64,000 nt of DNA from Thalassia testudinum (lineage: Eukaryota > Streptophyta > Magnoliopsida > Alismatales > Hydrocharitaceae): assembly GCA_037157565.1 (NCBI GenBank), contig JAZHRO010000054.1, forward strand, positions 12,135,501 through 12,199,500, written 5' to 3'. A program made the position numbers and the translations under genes. Within the stretch, counting starts at the first letter, position 1. Every line of letters starts with the position of its first letter. The notes beneath the pieces were generated by a model, which saw nothing but the letters and a program-made list of their open reading frames with translations, was not told where the DNA came from and did no database searches. Positions 47,326 through 60,385 of the stretch are shown in pieces.

Positions 47326-49269
47326 ATTTATATTTCCCAAAAGAGGCATATCTCACTCGCCAGTAATGATGTACAATGCATTTTATTTCATCTCCTACAT
47401 GTGTGATTTCATTCAGATGGGCTTTCTTGGGACCTTCAAGCCAAATGCCCTTTTCCTGCATAATGTTGACTCGATCCCATTTGTGCCGACTTCGACTTTG
47501 AAATGAATGCTGAATCTTAAGTTGGCAAAGATAAAGAAGAGAGTATGAGAGCTTACTTTTTGAATAAGAATACGATTGAACAACACCACAACCATCTATC
47601 TCGAAGAATGAACAGATTGGAAATATAGAATCGGATGCGTACGTTGATTGACATGAAGTTCGAAAACAAATTTCAAATCTTACGAGGTGATGTAAATAGG
47701 CAAATTTTCCTCTCTTTAGAAAGCATAAGAAACAAGATCACCTTTCCTCTCCCCAAACATCTCTTCCAACCCAACCACCACCAAAAAAAAATAAGGGACA
47801 AAGAGAACTCAATCCCATCCGTAATCGGACTTGAAATTGCAAACTTGGATATGCAGCTATGCCAAAAAGAAGCAAATCTAAATGTATTTCTTCTTGACCA
47901 CTTAAATACTTTATTTGGTTAAAAATTTAAAAATACAAATAAGTTCCCATCCAGACACCTCCAAAACATAGCCCTCCTCCATCAAAAATGGCAGCAATTA
48001 ACAAACTCACACCCTTGCATATGCGGTTGAGGTTCCTCCTGAAGGGGAGGCGAGCAGGGGAAAGGCGACATAAATTCTTAAAAGAAGGAAGCACCTTTCT
48101 AGCAAGTGCTAGCGTTAAGGGAAAGGCGGCATAAAATCTTCAAAACGGAAGCAACTTTCCGGCGAGTGCTAACGCTTATTCGTGGGAAAAAGAGGGTTAC
48201 TGCAACACAAAGGAAGAGGTAGACGAGCAGGATAAGGTGCAAAAGAGGGTGGATGCATATGTTTGATTCTTGAAACCTTGCGAATGCTTATGACCATGTG
48301 TAAGTCATCACAAGGTAACGGAAGAAGGCGAGCAAGTCACTCGTAGGAATATCCTATAACACTTCCGCGTCCATGCTGTGACTCCCAATGCTATATCGGC
48401 GTTATAAACACGCACAGAACTCATGTACAAAGGATTAATATCACCTCTAATGTAGCCAAAGAAAATTGATGTGCACCCGTCATTGTACAGTTCAACTAAC
48501 GATAATTACTAACTACAAACAACAGAAGGGACCTGAGTTTTGAGCCTAGGAATTGGTGCTGCGGGATCGTTAATTCCTCCCGTTTACTTGGAAAGGATTC
48601 TAAGTTATTAAAAAAAAAAAAGAAAGAAAGAAAGATTGATGCGTGCATGTGCAAGTACGCATGCCCTTGAGGACATCCGGACCCAATACTACTACCGGTC
48701 TAATGATCCAATATGACTTGGATGCAAATTGGAACACGGGCACAGGAACCGATGCCGAAGAAAGAGAGAGAAAAATTCACGAGGAGGGACATTCAAGTGC
48801 CAATGTCTCTCCCCCTTCCAAAATATCATGCCATCTTGGAGTGGGGTTGTGGGTTTAGGCCAGATCGGATCCCCACGTTATGCATGTGGGGGAGTCACCA
48901 AACCCCCACCTGCAAGATGATGGACGGCCACACCCGCCCAGAGGTGGGGGCAATCGCTGCCTCCTTCGCACAGGCCACAACCAATCACCCCCTCCCTTCC
49001 CCCTCACCTTCCTTTTCTAATGCAACACTACGGGAATCCAATGCCCCTCTCCTCAGATCTTTCGCGGGAAAGCGACACGTTAGTCTTCTACTGCTGTCGG
49101 GGGGGACCCCACCGCTCCCTTTTCCCCTCCCGCCAAAAGCTCTCTCGGGAACTCTCTCGCTTCCCTCGTCGGCATTGTGACAAACACCTGACTGAGCGAG
49201 GGGAAAGAAAGAAAGATAGAAAGAACGAACGAAAGACAGAGGGCGCTGCTGCTGCTGCCCTACTTGTGA
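47326..49269. other. Intergenic DNA without supported gene
   Basis: 47635-47922 is open but AT-rich and unrecognised. From about 48640 the sequence turns GC-richer. The long frames at 48.7-49.6 kb overlap each other on both strands, which suggests composition rather than coding. Confidence 0.4.
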
Positions 49270-49350
49270 GCTCTCTCTCTCCGTCTCTCTCTCTCTCTCT
49301 CTCTCTCAGTCGTGTCCCTCGGGGCCGCGGCCGCGGCCGCTGCCGCTGCC
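49270..49350. repeat. CT microsatellite plus GCC/CCG tract
   Basis: A run of CTCTCT (49270-49308) is followed by CCGCGGCCGCGGCCGC (49326-49341) and CGCTGCCGCTGCC. CT runs and GC-rich DNA are common around plant transcription starts, so this could be a promoter or 5' UTR of the gene at 51383, about 2 kb on. That is inference. Confidence 0.5.
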
Positions 49351-49739
49351 TGCTGAGATGGGTCGGTCGGGGCCTCCCTCCACCCCACTCCACTCCACCC
49401 TCCCTAATAAGGCAGTTGTGGAGGTCCCACATCATGCCGTGGATTCCCGGGCCCCACCTCCATTCCAACCTCGCTAGAACACAAAAGGGCAAAGAAAAGG
49501 CGTCGTGGCATGGCATCACCAACGCCCACCGAGTAGTTGCCAACGCCTTTCCCGTGAGAATTATTTTACGTACGTGTGTAGAGACTGTGTGTTGGCTTCG
49601 CTCCACCGCATTCAACTCCCTCCCAAGTTACAATACCCCGTGACCCAACGTTTTGCATATACTTTTTGTGTGGGTGTATGATACTCATAGCATATGTATA
49701 TTAAAGTCACGACGTTCTCTTCGCCCCCCTTTGCCAACT

Positions 49740-50055
49740 GGGTTAACTTAGGTTAAGGTTTATCTCAACTTTTTTCCATCACATGAACATAAATTTTTAT
49801 ATAATAATTTTTAATCATTTTCACTTGCTTTTATTATTAAAAAATAATCATTATATCCCTCACTTTCACTTTTAATATCAAATAAATATTCATTAATATT
49901 CTCCACTCCTACTTATATTATTAAATAAATATTCACTAACATTATATTGATACACCGATCATTTTAATCATATACTTAACCCTTACCTTATTTTACCACC
50001 CAAACAAATGTCATTTTCACTTATTCCATTAACCTTCCTTAACCCCATTATCAAA
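49740..50055. mobile_element. MITE-like element candidate
   Basis: About 315 AT-rich bases with imperfect inverted ends: left 'gggttaacttaggttaagg', right complement 'ggggttaaggaaggttaatg'. No coding. The inner phrase 'caaacaaatgtcattttcac' on its complement resembles one in the 1277-1612 candidate. Target duplication unclear. Confidence 0.4.
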
Positions 50056-50312
50056 CACAGCCTTCGTGACTGAAATGGTAGTTATGTCGTTTGCGATTTG
50101 GATACTGTATATTTATTGATTAAAATATTAATTAGCCTCCTCCTTTCATGCACAACACTTGTGCTGTGTCATATAAATGGCACCACTGTTGTGTAATACA
50201 AATACCAACATTAGTGGTATGGCACCAATGCTATATAACCTATGTTCATGAGTGAAATAACACAGATGAGACCGGGTGCTCCTACATATTAACTAAAAGT
50301 ATGTTAATGGGG

Positions 50313-50672
50313 TCTTTGTGTTTCTAGCAAAAGAAGATCAAGAAATTCATGTCAAAGGGGGTGTGAGATTAATGTAGAGGTTGGGAGGTTGATATGGTTG
50401 AATTTTCTCTGTATAAAGTAAAGCATAATTAGTAACTAAAACTACCTTATATGTATAACTGTGTTATATCATCGATATCCCTGTGTTTCTAGCAAAAGCA
50501 GTTCAAGAAATTCCTGTTGAAGAGGGGGGTTATTCTTGTGACATCAACGTAGAGATTGGGCAGTAGATATGTATATAGTTGACTATTTCTAGTCAACGAA
50601 AGCCAAAGCAATTCGTGTTAGCAAGGCTTATTCTCGTGAGAGTAGAGTGTAGAGGTTGGGCTGTAGATGTGG
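50313..50672 (+). repeat. Three degenerate direct repeats
   Basis: Units start near 50313, 50477 and 50580. Each has a variant of 'tttctagcaaaag.agatcaagaaattc' followed by 'gtagaggttggg' about 60-70 bases later. Not coding; could be a decayed minisatellite. Confidence 0.5.
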
Positions 50673-51382
50673 TGTGTGTGAGGATGGTTTCGTGTTTAAT
50701 TTTTTTGGTTCTGTACACGGCAGTTCTAACAAGTTGTGAAGGTTTCACATGGATTGATGAGACGTGTTGATGGTACATGTAACCTCGTGAGGGAGGGAGG
50801 GGAGAGTAGAATTGGGTGGGTGAAGGACACCACTTTGACTTTTCTAATTTATTCATCACCGTATCTTTGGGTAGATACCGGAGAATTTTCTAATCGAATG
50901 GCCCAGAAATTGAGATACATATGTTACTTAGGTACGTGGAGGTCAGCCATGCCAACAGCTCGAATCTAGAGCTGCACAGCATCCACGACACCCACCCCCC
51001 GTGGCCGCGGTTGTTCCCTCCATCTCTCATGCTGTTAAAACGAGAAGTTACAGTTGATGTCTAATTCTTGTGCCCATCTGGAGCTTTGAGCAACCGCAGT
51101 GACTGTGAGATGACAAAAAAAAAAGGCTTGCAGAAATGACCATTCCAGTGAAAACCCAATTTCCAAACATGATCCTTTTCACTAGTTTATTATTTCCTCA
51201 GGATGCAGATTTCCCCCAGACACGAAGACGCTAATTAAAGCTCCATAGCCCTTGTTCCTACAGCCAACATCAATACGTTCCTACCATCTCCCCTCCACCC
51301 TTTTGCTATTTCATCTCCTCCTCCTCACTCCCCTCCCCTTCTTCAAAGCTGTGAGGCTGCAGAGGCCTTTCTCGACAAGAAC

Positions 51383-54086
51383 ATGTCTGGTTTGTATTCA
51401 CCTCGCAGCCTCCCACCTTCAAGAGCCCTTTCACCTCAGATAAGGACCACCCCACCTGACCTGGACAGGTACTTGTTAGGAATCAAACCTTGGGCTTGTG
51501 GGGTTGATGGGTGGTGGAATTTTTTGGGGTGCATATGCATATTGGTTCTGGTTGATTTGGGCTTCTATATGGTTGTCTGTTGATTTTGGTTTTTGGCGTT
51601 AATTTTACCTAATGCTCTTGCTATAGTCAGTACTTGGCGGAGTTGTTGGCTGAGCATCAGAAGCTAGGGCCTTTCATGCAGGTGCTTCCTATATGCAGTA
51701 GGTTGCTCAATCAAGGTCAGTGCTTGATGGATTTCTTGTGAATTGTGGTTCTCTTTTAAATCCATGTCTTCCAGATTCGCATATGGTTTCTGGGTTTCCG
51801 TTATTGCTATTGGCATGACACGGAAAACCATGGAAGTTTTTCCATAAACTCTTGTCTTGCATGATGTTTAGGCGAGCAGTGAGCTCCTTTTGCGGCATGC
51901 ATGGAATAGACATCTCAATCTGTCCAACATATTTGACATCCTTAATGGGTTTCTTTGCATTGATGCATATCATGGAGACTTGCTTGTGAATTTACTTGAT
52001 AGTTTCTTTAAGTTGCACTTTCTAGATATTCCTGCTTAAGTGAATACAGCAGTCATTCTCTAGTTTCTATTGCCTGTTTGGAGTTTATATTAGAAATGTT
52101 TTTACAATTGCCCATCATCTTATTTTGGCTGGCCAAAATATTTCCGTTTTACATTGATAATTGTTAACATCTATTTGGTTGAACTGTGGAACCCTTGATT
52201 GCATTGTGTTTTGCATGATTCTGGTTCTTTCATATCCAAAGGCACTTAGACATGTATGAACAGTTTTTTATTTGAACCAACAATTTGCTATTAGGTCATT
52301 TGAACTGGTAGATACTGTATTCATTTCCATTGCTAATATGATCTGATAGGGGCTGATTAAGTTGGAGTGCATGCGGTGGCACTTATGTGCACTTTACCTG
52401 TTTGCTGAAATGCTTGTACCATGTCTTTTCAATTCTATGTAAATAAATTGATGGCTCCAAGAAAGCAATAGTGACAAGAACTATAATAATAGTAATCGAA
52501 GAGCAAATTAAATCTGATGTGTATCTATAATTTTGGATTCAGACTCCTGGGTGGCAGATTTTTGAAAGTTCTGACAACTCAACTAGAAATTTGGATTGAT
52601 GAAGCAACGCAAGATGACCTGTAATTGTTTCCAAAAGGGAAGGGAACCTGAATTGATTGATCCTCCTTTCGTATTAGTTTTACAAAATTTTGAACTCATA
52701 GATAGTTTGCGCAGAGAGGTGAAACCCGAGAAGGATCAATGCGTCCAAGGTTGACATATTTAGGCCTGAGAAACCAGCCTACAGGAGGGTGACAATTCAG
52801 GTCAAAGGTTTAACGGGAGTTGATTTTGTGGTCGTACCTCCCTATATTTGCATTATCTACTTCTTGTCGCTCTTTTCTATAGGAAGTTTGCCATATGCTT
52901 GTATATGTACCAGTGTCAGTGACACGTCTGCTCCTTTAGGCTCTTTTTGCTCCATAATTGTGAGATACAATGTGCTATTTCACGAAGCATGAAATATGAA
53001 AGTCATTTATGTATTCATTGGCCTATAGGTCATAGGTTTAGATTATTTAAGTTGTTTCAAATCATTCTTATTGACATATTTTTTGCCCCCTAAACACATA
53101 AATGTCTATCAAACTGGGCTTGTTACCCACATTGAATAGGGCTATCAAATGCCAAGTCTTTCTTTTAGTTATTTTTTAGGACACCAGATTCCTCTTTTCT
53201 CTTTGCATGATTCCCTGTTTTTGTTTTTTTTTGGAGAAAGGTAAGATTTGAATCTTCATTTTGTAGCATGGAAGGTCGACTGAACAACACAATATATTTA
53301 AGTGGATCGCTGATTTATATTTTTATTAGTACAAATCAATCACAAACATTTGCAATTAATGGTGATGAGGGAAGATAATACCCAATGCCTGTTGCAAAGC
53401 ATGTGACTACTTTCTTAGCATAGATGTTCAGTGATACTTAGGTTGAACAACAAGATATGCATGGTAAAGAGACTCGTGAACCTATTTTTTTATGTAGGTG
53501 TAGGCTTCTGTTAGCTCTCATGCAGGAAGGGAATTATCACGCCACTTAGTGATGTAAATCTCTACTTCTATATAAATTGAAGATGCAATATCATTAACCT
53601 GCATCTTTCTAGAAAAAACATTAACATGTATAAGACTTTTGAGGAGCTTACATAGGAAATTACATTCTGGTGGTGGTATTTTTTTTTCTTTTCTTTTTGG
53701 TGGGGGGTTGGATTGCTTCTTGTTCCTTGTTCTACGGGATCGATGTGTCTCTTGATGTAAAATTGGTTTCAAATTGTACCGAAGAGATATTAGATTGAAC
53801 TCTCATCTTGCAACCTTTAAGTTTGCCTTCGGTTTTGTTGTTATATTGCCCACTTTACAAGTGTCTTGTTGATCAAGAAAATATATCTGTTTTTTTAGTC
53901 AATCATTGGACAATTAATTTCCATTCCACCATTTTCATGTCAGCAGAAATTCTAAGGGTGTCTAGGTTGGTCAACCAGGGATTTGGGGAATTTGACAGGC
54001 TCCAGTATCGGAGCCCCAGTCCAATGGATCTCATCTCCAATGTAAACAATTCTGGTTTAAGTGGCTGGAATGGATCCTCACTGGAG
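51383..54086 (+). CDS. STAR/KH-domain RNA-binding protein, first three exons (partial)
   Basis: Exons are 51383-51468, 51627-51715 and 53947-54086. Joined in frame (phases 2, 1, 0) they give 105 residues. Introns start GTACTT, GTCAGT and GTAACT; acceptors are ATAG and CAGCAG. The protein starts [20 protein letters not shown]. Exon 2 encodes the STAR-type dimerisation segment ([18 protein letters not shown], then SRLLNQ). Exon 3 has [17 protein letters not shown] and SGWNG. This order matches the N-terminus of plant KH proteins related to Arabidopsis At2g38610 and rice SPIN1, as I recall them; the family binds RNA and SPIN1 acts in flowering control. The KH domain lies in later exons, not found before 64000, so intron 3 exceeds 9.9 kb and holds the copia and hAT elements. 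The 3' acceptor of intron 2 is a CAGCAG tandem; using the first would add one alanine. No stop or frameshift is seen in the three exons. Confidence 0.85.
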
Positions 54087-54470
54087 GTAACTCAGCAATC
54101 TTCTAAATTTTACATAAAATTTAGATGAAGGCATTGGATGATTATGTGATTCTAATCATTATAACTCTTGCCATACCCAGGTATTGATGAATATGAAATA
54201 AATGTTGTGCGTGCGTGCTGCTTTTTTGCTGAATACCTCACTTCTATTTGAAATGCATATGGATGAGAATTGGATTTTGCATTTCATAATAATACAACAC
54301 TCAACTTCAGTTTTTTCACCAAGGTCAATATTGGATACTATATCTGCTATTCCAAAATGCAATTCCAAATCAAAAATTTTAATGCAGGTACATAGAAAAT
54401 TTTACTTGTAAAATTTTTATGTATCTGATGTGTAGTGCATAATATTCATGATATATTTGTATACATATCT

Positions 54471-54623
54471 AGTAGGAAATAATGATTTACTATATGACTC
54501 CAAAGAACCCCACACCCCTTTATACATAGGAGAGGTGTGGGAAAAATAACATCATAAGTCCTAAAGAGATAAAATAAGAAAGAGATAAATATAAACTCAA
54601 CATAACAACTAGATATGTCAACA
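54471..54623 (-). repeat. Copia 3' LTR
   Basis: 153 bp. On the minus strand it begins TGTTGACATATCTAG and ends TTTCCTACT; a purine-rich stretch (AACTTGAGATGGAG on minus) lies just upstream in sense. Confidence 0.88.
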
Positions 54624-54659
54624 CTCCATCTCAAGTTGGAGCATAGATGTTAATCATGC

Positions 54660-56627
54660 TCAGCTTGGAACAATAGGTGTCAGACGCTCCACGTGGCAAG
54701 GGCTTCGTGAAGACGTCTGCCGTCTAGTCCTCTGAAACCATAAAGGTTGTGCGTAACGTTCCACGTTGGATCAAATCTCTAGTATAATGGCAGTCGACTT
54801 CCACATACTTGGTGCATTCATGGAACATAGGATTGTTGACAATGTATGTGACGACTCTATTGTCACATCTCATCTCCATGGGCTCCTTAACCTAAACATG
54901 CAGATCTAGTAACAAGGACCCAATCCATACCATCTCAGTAACAGTTTGGGCCATGGCTGTACTCTGACTCAGCCCTAGAACGTGAGACCACTATCTGCTT
55001 TTTACTCCTCCAGGTAACCAGGTTACCCGCAACAAAAGTACAAAAACTTGTAGTGGACTTCTTATGTGCAACACATCCATCATAATTTGCATCGGAGTAT
55101 CCTACAACTGTCATAAGAGCACCAGCTTAAAAGAGAATACCGCATCCAGGTGCTTTCTTCAAGTACCTAAGCACTTGTATAGTAGCCTGTCACCATCCAT
55201 GAACTGACTGAATAAGCACCAATGCTGCTTGGTTTGCTTATCCATGAACTGACTGACCTTACCTACAACAAGTGTAATATCAGGTTGTGTAATGGTCAGA
55301 TAGAGTAGCTTGCCAACTAACTATTTGTATGATCTGCTATCAGCTGCCTCTGCCTCCTCACCATGAAGATGTGCCTTGGGGTCCATAGGAATATTGACTA
55401 GTTTGGACCCCAACATACCTGTCTCATAACGAACATCCAACGCATACTTGCATTGAGAGAGAAAAATCCCATCTCTGCCTCCAGCAACCTCGATCCCCAA
55501 AAAGTATTTAAGCTGGCCTAGATCTTTCATAACAAAATGTCATGCAAGAGACTCCTTGACCTGACTTATCCCAGCCTCATCATTGCCAGTGATGATCAGG
55601 TTATCTACATAAACTAGTAGTACCACCATGTCATTCTCTGTTTTTTTGACAAATAGAGTGATATGAAGACCTCTACATTCTCATCATCTGCAACACATCT
55701 GAGAGCTTCTGAAACAAGGCTCTTGGGCTCTGCTTTAGTCCATAAATGGCCTTCCTGAGTCTGGACGCATGCTCCCCCTGAACCTCGATCCTCGAGAGTT
55801 GTTGCATGTAAACATCCTCCGGAAGATCGTTGTAGAGAAAAGCGTCCTTCACGTCAAGTTGGTGTAGTCGCCAATCTCTGTGAGCCGCAACGGATATAAG
55901 TACACAAACAGTGGCGAGACGAGCAACGGGTGAGAAAGTGTCAAAGAAGTCTACCCCATAGGTTTAGGTGAATCCCTTTGCCACTAACCTAACCTTATAC
56001 CTTGAAATAGACCCCATCAAGGTTGTATTTTAAGGTAAAGACCCATCTAGAGCCAACCAGTCGTACGCCTGTAGGAAGTACAGTGAGCTCCCAAGTCTGT
56101 TTGCTTCGGAGCGCGCTGCCATCTCATCCTCCATGGCTTGACGCCACTTTGGATCAAACATGGTCTGCTGATAGGTAGACGAGATGTGTGAGACTGTAAG
56201 TGCTTGGCAAAAGTTGTCAAACTCAGAACCAAGTCCATCGGTAGCCAAACTGCCTGCAACATGATATCTGGACTCACACGTGCGGGGCACCTTCCTAATG
56301 GTAATAGGAATGTCAGAATCATCTAGCACCTCTGACTAAACACCTGCAGAAGGAACCACACTATTACTGTGATCTGCACTACAGGGGGATTAGGACGAAC
56401 TAGACTATCACTATCGTCAGGTACCGTCTCAACTACCTGTGAGGCATCAGCCACTGGTAAGGAAGGTGACCTCTGTAGTGTCACATGAGGTCTACATATG
56501 TGTGTACTGGATCATGCAATCTCTAGAAGTCATCCAAGGTGGTCATGGAGCCTGAAGAAGTCAACTGAGGCATGGAGATAGGAATCTCCTCTAGTGGAAT
56601 CGGAGAAACGGGCATGGGTGCTACATC
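54660..56627 (-). pseudogene. Copia reverse transcriptase and RNase H, broken
   Basis: In sense order: linker and RT start near 56329-56030 (DPKWRQAMEDEM), frameshifted; RT core near 55614-55600 where the catalytic YVDD reads YVDN, a lost aspartate; then VMKDLGQLKYFLGIEV (about 55530); then RNase H near 55100-54940 with YSDANYDG, STTSFCTF and NLVTWRSKKQ. Frames are broken by several stops and shifts, including one between ESLA and HFVM. The enzyme would copy element RNA to DNA. Both the YVDN change and the stops mark it as dead. Confidence 0.88.
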
Positions 56628-56635
56628 GTCATGAG

Positions 56636-59600
56636 CAAGGTTCAGGAAGTCGGTATGCGGCTGGTTGGGTCACCGCATAGCGAGTATGTGGTATTCAGAT
56701 GAGTATGCGGATGAGTATGCGGTTTTGCATTTTTTTTATTAAAAAAATAAAATAATTAGTTAATTTATTAAATTGTGTTATATGCAAATATCTCAAGTAG
56801 TATAATTAAAAAATATAGTTATTACTCCTCTTTGATTACTATATAACCTAGAATATAAAAGATTTGACATCTAGAAAAAAGAAAATGTAAAGATTAGAAT
56901 CTAGATGTTCATTTAAGCAAACACAAAAAAATAGCCAATAATGTTCATCCAAAATGGTGCCTTAATACTCAAAAACTAGTTAAGATAAAAAAATGAACAT
57001 TGAAAATGTTTATCCAAACGCGCACTTAATTAAAAGCCTAAAAGAGTCATTTCAAATTATATCCATCTTCAAAATCTATGACGGGGATCTCATTTTCCTC
57101 GTCAGTTTCCTCATTTGATGAAAATTCTTCATCTAAGCTTTGTAACATTATTGAAGGACATGCAAGCCTTTGACTCCTATTCTGTAACAATTCTTCTACA
57201 CCACTTGCTTCACCAATCAAGTTCCATGTCAACCATGTTCCTTCAAATACCTCTTGCTCTCCTTCGCCACTTTCTACCCAATGAGATCTATTCTTTGTGG
57301 CTAGGGGATCTTTTTTCTTAAGTTGATTCTCCCTCAACTTGGAATTGAACTTGACATATACCAAGTCATTCATTCGCTTATGTTCAAGTTTGTTCCTTTT
57401 TTTTGTATGGACCTGCAATTTGTTTATTTATTAAGTAAATAGTGACACCAATACATAGTGTAATTCAACTATTAATTAATGATGATAATATTTAACATTA
57501 CCACCTCAAAAGAACTCCAATTCCTTTCACACCCAGATGAAGATAATGTCAACTTTAGGATTTTCAAAGCCATCTCTTTCGGATGAGGTGTCTCCAACCC
57601 ATAAAATGACAACCAGTCAGCTGCATCATATAATTAACTTAATGAATTAACCATACATAAGTTGCTTTCTCATAAGTCATCAATGAATAAATTTTAATAA
57701 GTAATGATTTCCTGCAATAAAGTCATCATATTTGTAAGTCATTGTTCGCAACAAGTGGTTTATCAAATAAGCCCCCACTCTTTTTATAATTATTCAACTC
57801 CTTCCTTGTGATGAGATCTTGAATTTCAACATCAGGATAGAAACTTTCCATGCACTCCAAGAAGCCATTTGTCACGTTACCTTCTCAATCATATCTTTAT
57901 CTCGATAATAGTAATATGGATTGAGATAGTAGGCAGCTAGGTGAAGGGGAGAATCAAGCCTCACTTTCAACTTGGAAATAGTGGCATCAATGAATGGCTT
58001 GTATTGTACTTCAACGTCTTTAAATATGGCCTTTATCTCTTTCTTGGCATCCTCAAGCCCATCATATACAAAACCCATTGAGGGCTTTCAATCCCCATCA
58101 ACAATGTGCAAAGATGAACCAAGGGAGAGAAGACCTTCAAGGTCAAAGTCACTTGCTGCCACCAAGTAACGCTGTAAACAGTAGACACAACCTTCTCACC
58201 TCCTCTTGTTTTGGACCACTTGCAAGCTCTTCACTCATTGGAAGAAAACATCATTCTCAGCTTTTCCTTCTTGTCCATGACAATTTGTAAAGTGACAAAA
58301 GTTGTTGCAAATCTCATTTGACCAGGTCTCACAATGTCCTTGTGTGTGAATTATTTCATCATGTTCAATGTTTTTGCATGACTATAAATAGAGGTTGTCA
58401 ATTCTTTTGTCTTAGCAATAACATTCTTCACCTTTGATCCTTTACCAATTTCTTCAAGCATTAAATCAATGCAATGAGTGGCACATGATGACCAATATAT
58501 ACTAGGATATTTGGTCTTAACTAGTCTTCCTGTTGCCAAATTTGTTGAGGCATTGTCCATGACAACTTGAATCACATTATCGGGTCCAACTTCCTCAACA
58601 CATGTATCAACCGAAGAGTAAATATACTCTGTAGTATGTGATTCGGCAGATGCATCCACGGACTTTAGGAAACTTGTGCTTAGCTCACAATTCACACAGA
58701 AATTCATGATGCTTCTACCCTTCATGTCTATCCATGCATCTATCATAATTATGCATCCATCTCTCTTCCATGACTCGCTATGACTTTTTAGATTCTTCTT
58801 AGTATCATTTACTTCATCTTGCAACAATGTTTCTGTGAGCTCATAATAAGAAGGGGGTTTATATCCCCTACCATACTGCGCAATTGCTTCACACATATAA
58901 AGGAAAGCTGGGTGAGTGACTACATTGAAAGAGATGTCATAGTCATAAAAGAACTTCGCCACAAACTTGTTAGCTCGTGCTCTCTTTCTTGGCAAATGCA
59001 TCTTTATTGTGCTTTGATGCATACCACAATCCTCAATGATTTCTGACATTCGTAGCCTTTTACCATCCCTCTCAACATCAGTTGAGAGTGTTGAGTTTGT
59101 TTTAATGATCACTTTGTCTTGCATTTCTTGAATAGCTGCAGCTTTGTCTTGTTTCTTCTTTGATATTTGCCCCAAATAATCCTTTATAAGTTTTTGAACT
59201 TTAGGGTTGGATTTTGGGCAGGGTGCGACATTTCCTTTGATACAGGCAATATGTTTCTTCATTCTATTTATCCCCCTGTTCACCACCTTGCCACAAAGTC
59301 AGCATGTGACTGTATTGATATCAATCTTTACTTGAAGATAAGCATATTTCCAACCTGGATCATTAGATCCTTGTGGAACATAAATGACATACTTGGGGTG
59401 GATGCACTATCAGAAACCGGTTGACTTGGTGAATCAACCATTGATCGATCAAAATCAGATCAAATAAAAAATAAACCCCAAAGCTCAGACCTTAAAGTGC
59501 AGACCAAATAAAAAATAAAAAATATTGTTTCTAACCCTAAAAATCAGACCCCACGGTGTGACACAGAATGTTTGAGAAACATTAACATACTATGAGAGTC

Positions 59601-60377
59601 TCACGGTGATAGATAGACCAAATAAAAAATAAAAAATCAAAGAGAGGGGAGTGATAGTGTTACCTAAAACTCGTAAGAGTCTCACGATGAGATGCAGAGA
59701 GATACCAACTCAACGCTCCCCAACTAGTGTAGCCTTCAACGTGGTGCCAATAGCTGGTGCAGCCTCCAACTGATGCATCCTTTGACGTGCGTGGTTGATG
59801 CAACCTCCAACACGATTGCCAAGGAGAGGGCGATGGCAGTGACAAGGCGATGGCCAAGGAAAGCTGGAGAAGGCGATAGCAGTGACAAGGCAATGGCCAA
59901 GGAGAGGGCAATGGCAGTGACAAGGCAAGGGAGAGTTGATGGCAGGCGATCGTATCAGGGATGGCAGTGAGAGGCGATGGGGTTTACGAGTGATGTTTGG
60001 CGATGGGGTTTAGGACAGCAACGAGGCAATCGTATCAGGGATATTAGTGGGGTTTACGAGTGATGTTCTGCAATGGGTCGTTTTGGGGTTATTTGAGGGA
60101 AATTTTATTTGGGTATCCAAGATGTTTAGTTTCTAAGTGGATTTTTTTTTACGTGGGACTCTGAAGTTATTTTTTTCGTGGATTTTTTTTTAGAAGACTC
60201 CATCGGTGGATCTATCTCAAGAGCAGGTGACAACTTGGTCAAGTAAATGCTTACTCGGTCCGACTACTCACCCAGATTTGCTTATAGCACCGCATTACAT
60301 TACACAGTTCCCGGGGGGGTCTGTTTACTACTATCCAGCCGCTTACTCGGCCTAGGCAGCCGACTTCCTGAACACTA
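56636..60377 (-). mobile_element. hAT DNA transposon inserted in the copia element
   Basis: 3742 bp with inverted ends: left CAAGGTTCAGGAAGTCGG, right complement TAGTGTTCAGGAAGTCGG, flanked exactly by the 8-bp duplication GTCATGAG (56628-56635 and 60378-60385). The 8-bp TSD is the hAT hallmark. The copia sequence interrupted here continues on both sides, so this insertion is younger. It carries a decayed transposase gene (57047-59424) and a stretch of short GGCAATGGC-type repeats (59820-59940). Confidence 0.93.
57047..59424 (-). pseudogene. hAT transposase, BED finger and hAT C-terminal domain, broken
   Basis: In sense: a BED-type zinc finger near 59400-59230 (NDPGWKYAY, then C-x-L-C-GK with a TGA stop at the x, then NRGINRMKKHIACIKG). 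A 311-codon open segment 59286-58351 carries the DUF659-like region (VMDNASTNLATG, YWSSCATHCIDLMLEEIGK). Degraded sequence at 58350-58080 still reads FATTFVTLQIVM; 58078-57872 reads GFVYDGLEDAKKEI. Near 57590-57505 the dimerisation motif SGCERNWSSFE is visible. 57418-57047 is a Lys-rich then acidic tail (HTKKRNKLEHKRMNDLVYVK). A frameshift upstream of the finger, the stop within it and stops at 58.1-58.3 kb make it non-functional as read, though introns could explain some gaps. Confidence 0.88.
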
Positions 60378-60385
60378 GTCATGAG

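Noticed and set aside
48713..49643. Frames of 155, 207 and 175 codons around 49 kb
   Set aside because: They overlap on opposite strands, span a CT microsatellite and show no known domain; treated as GC-rich intergenic or 5' UTR DNA.
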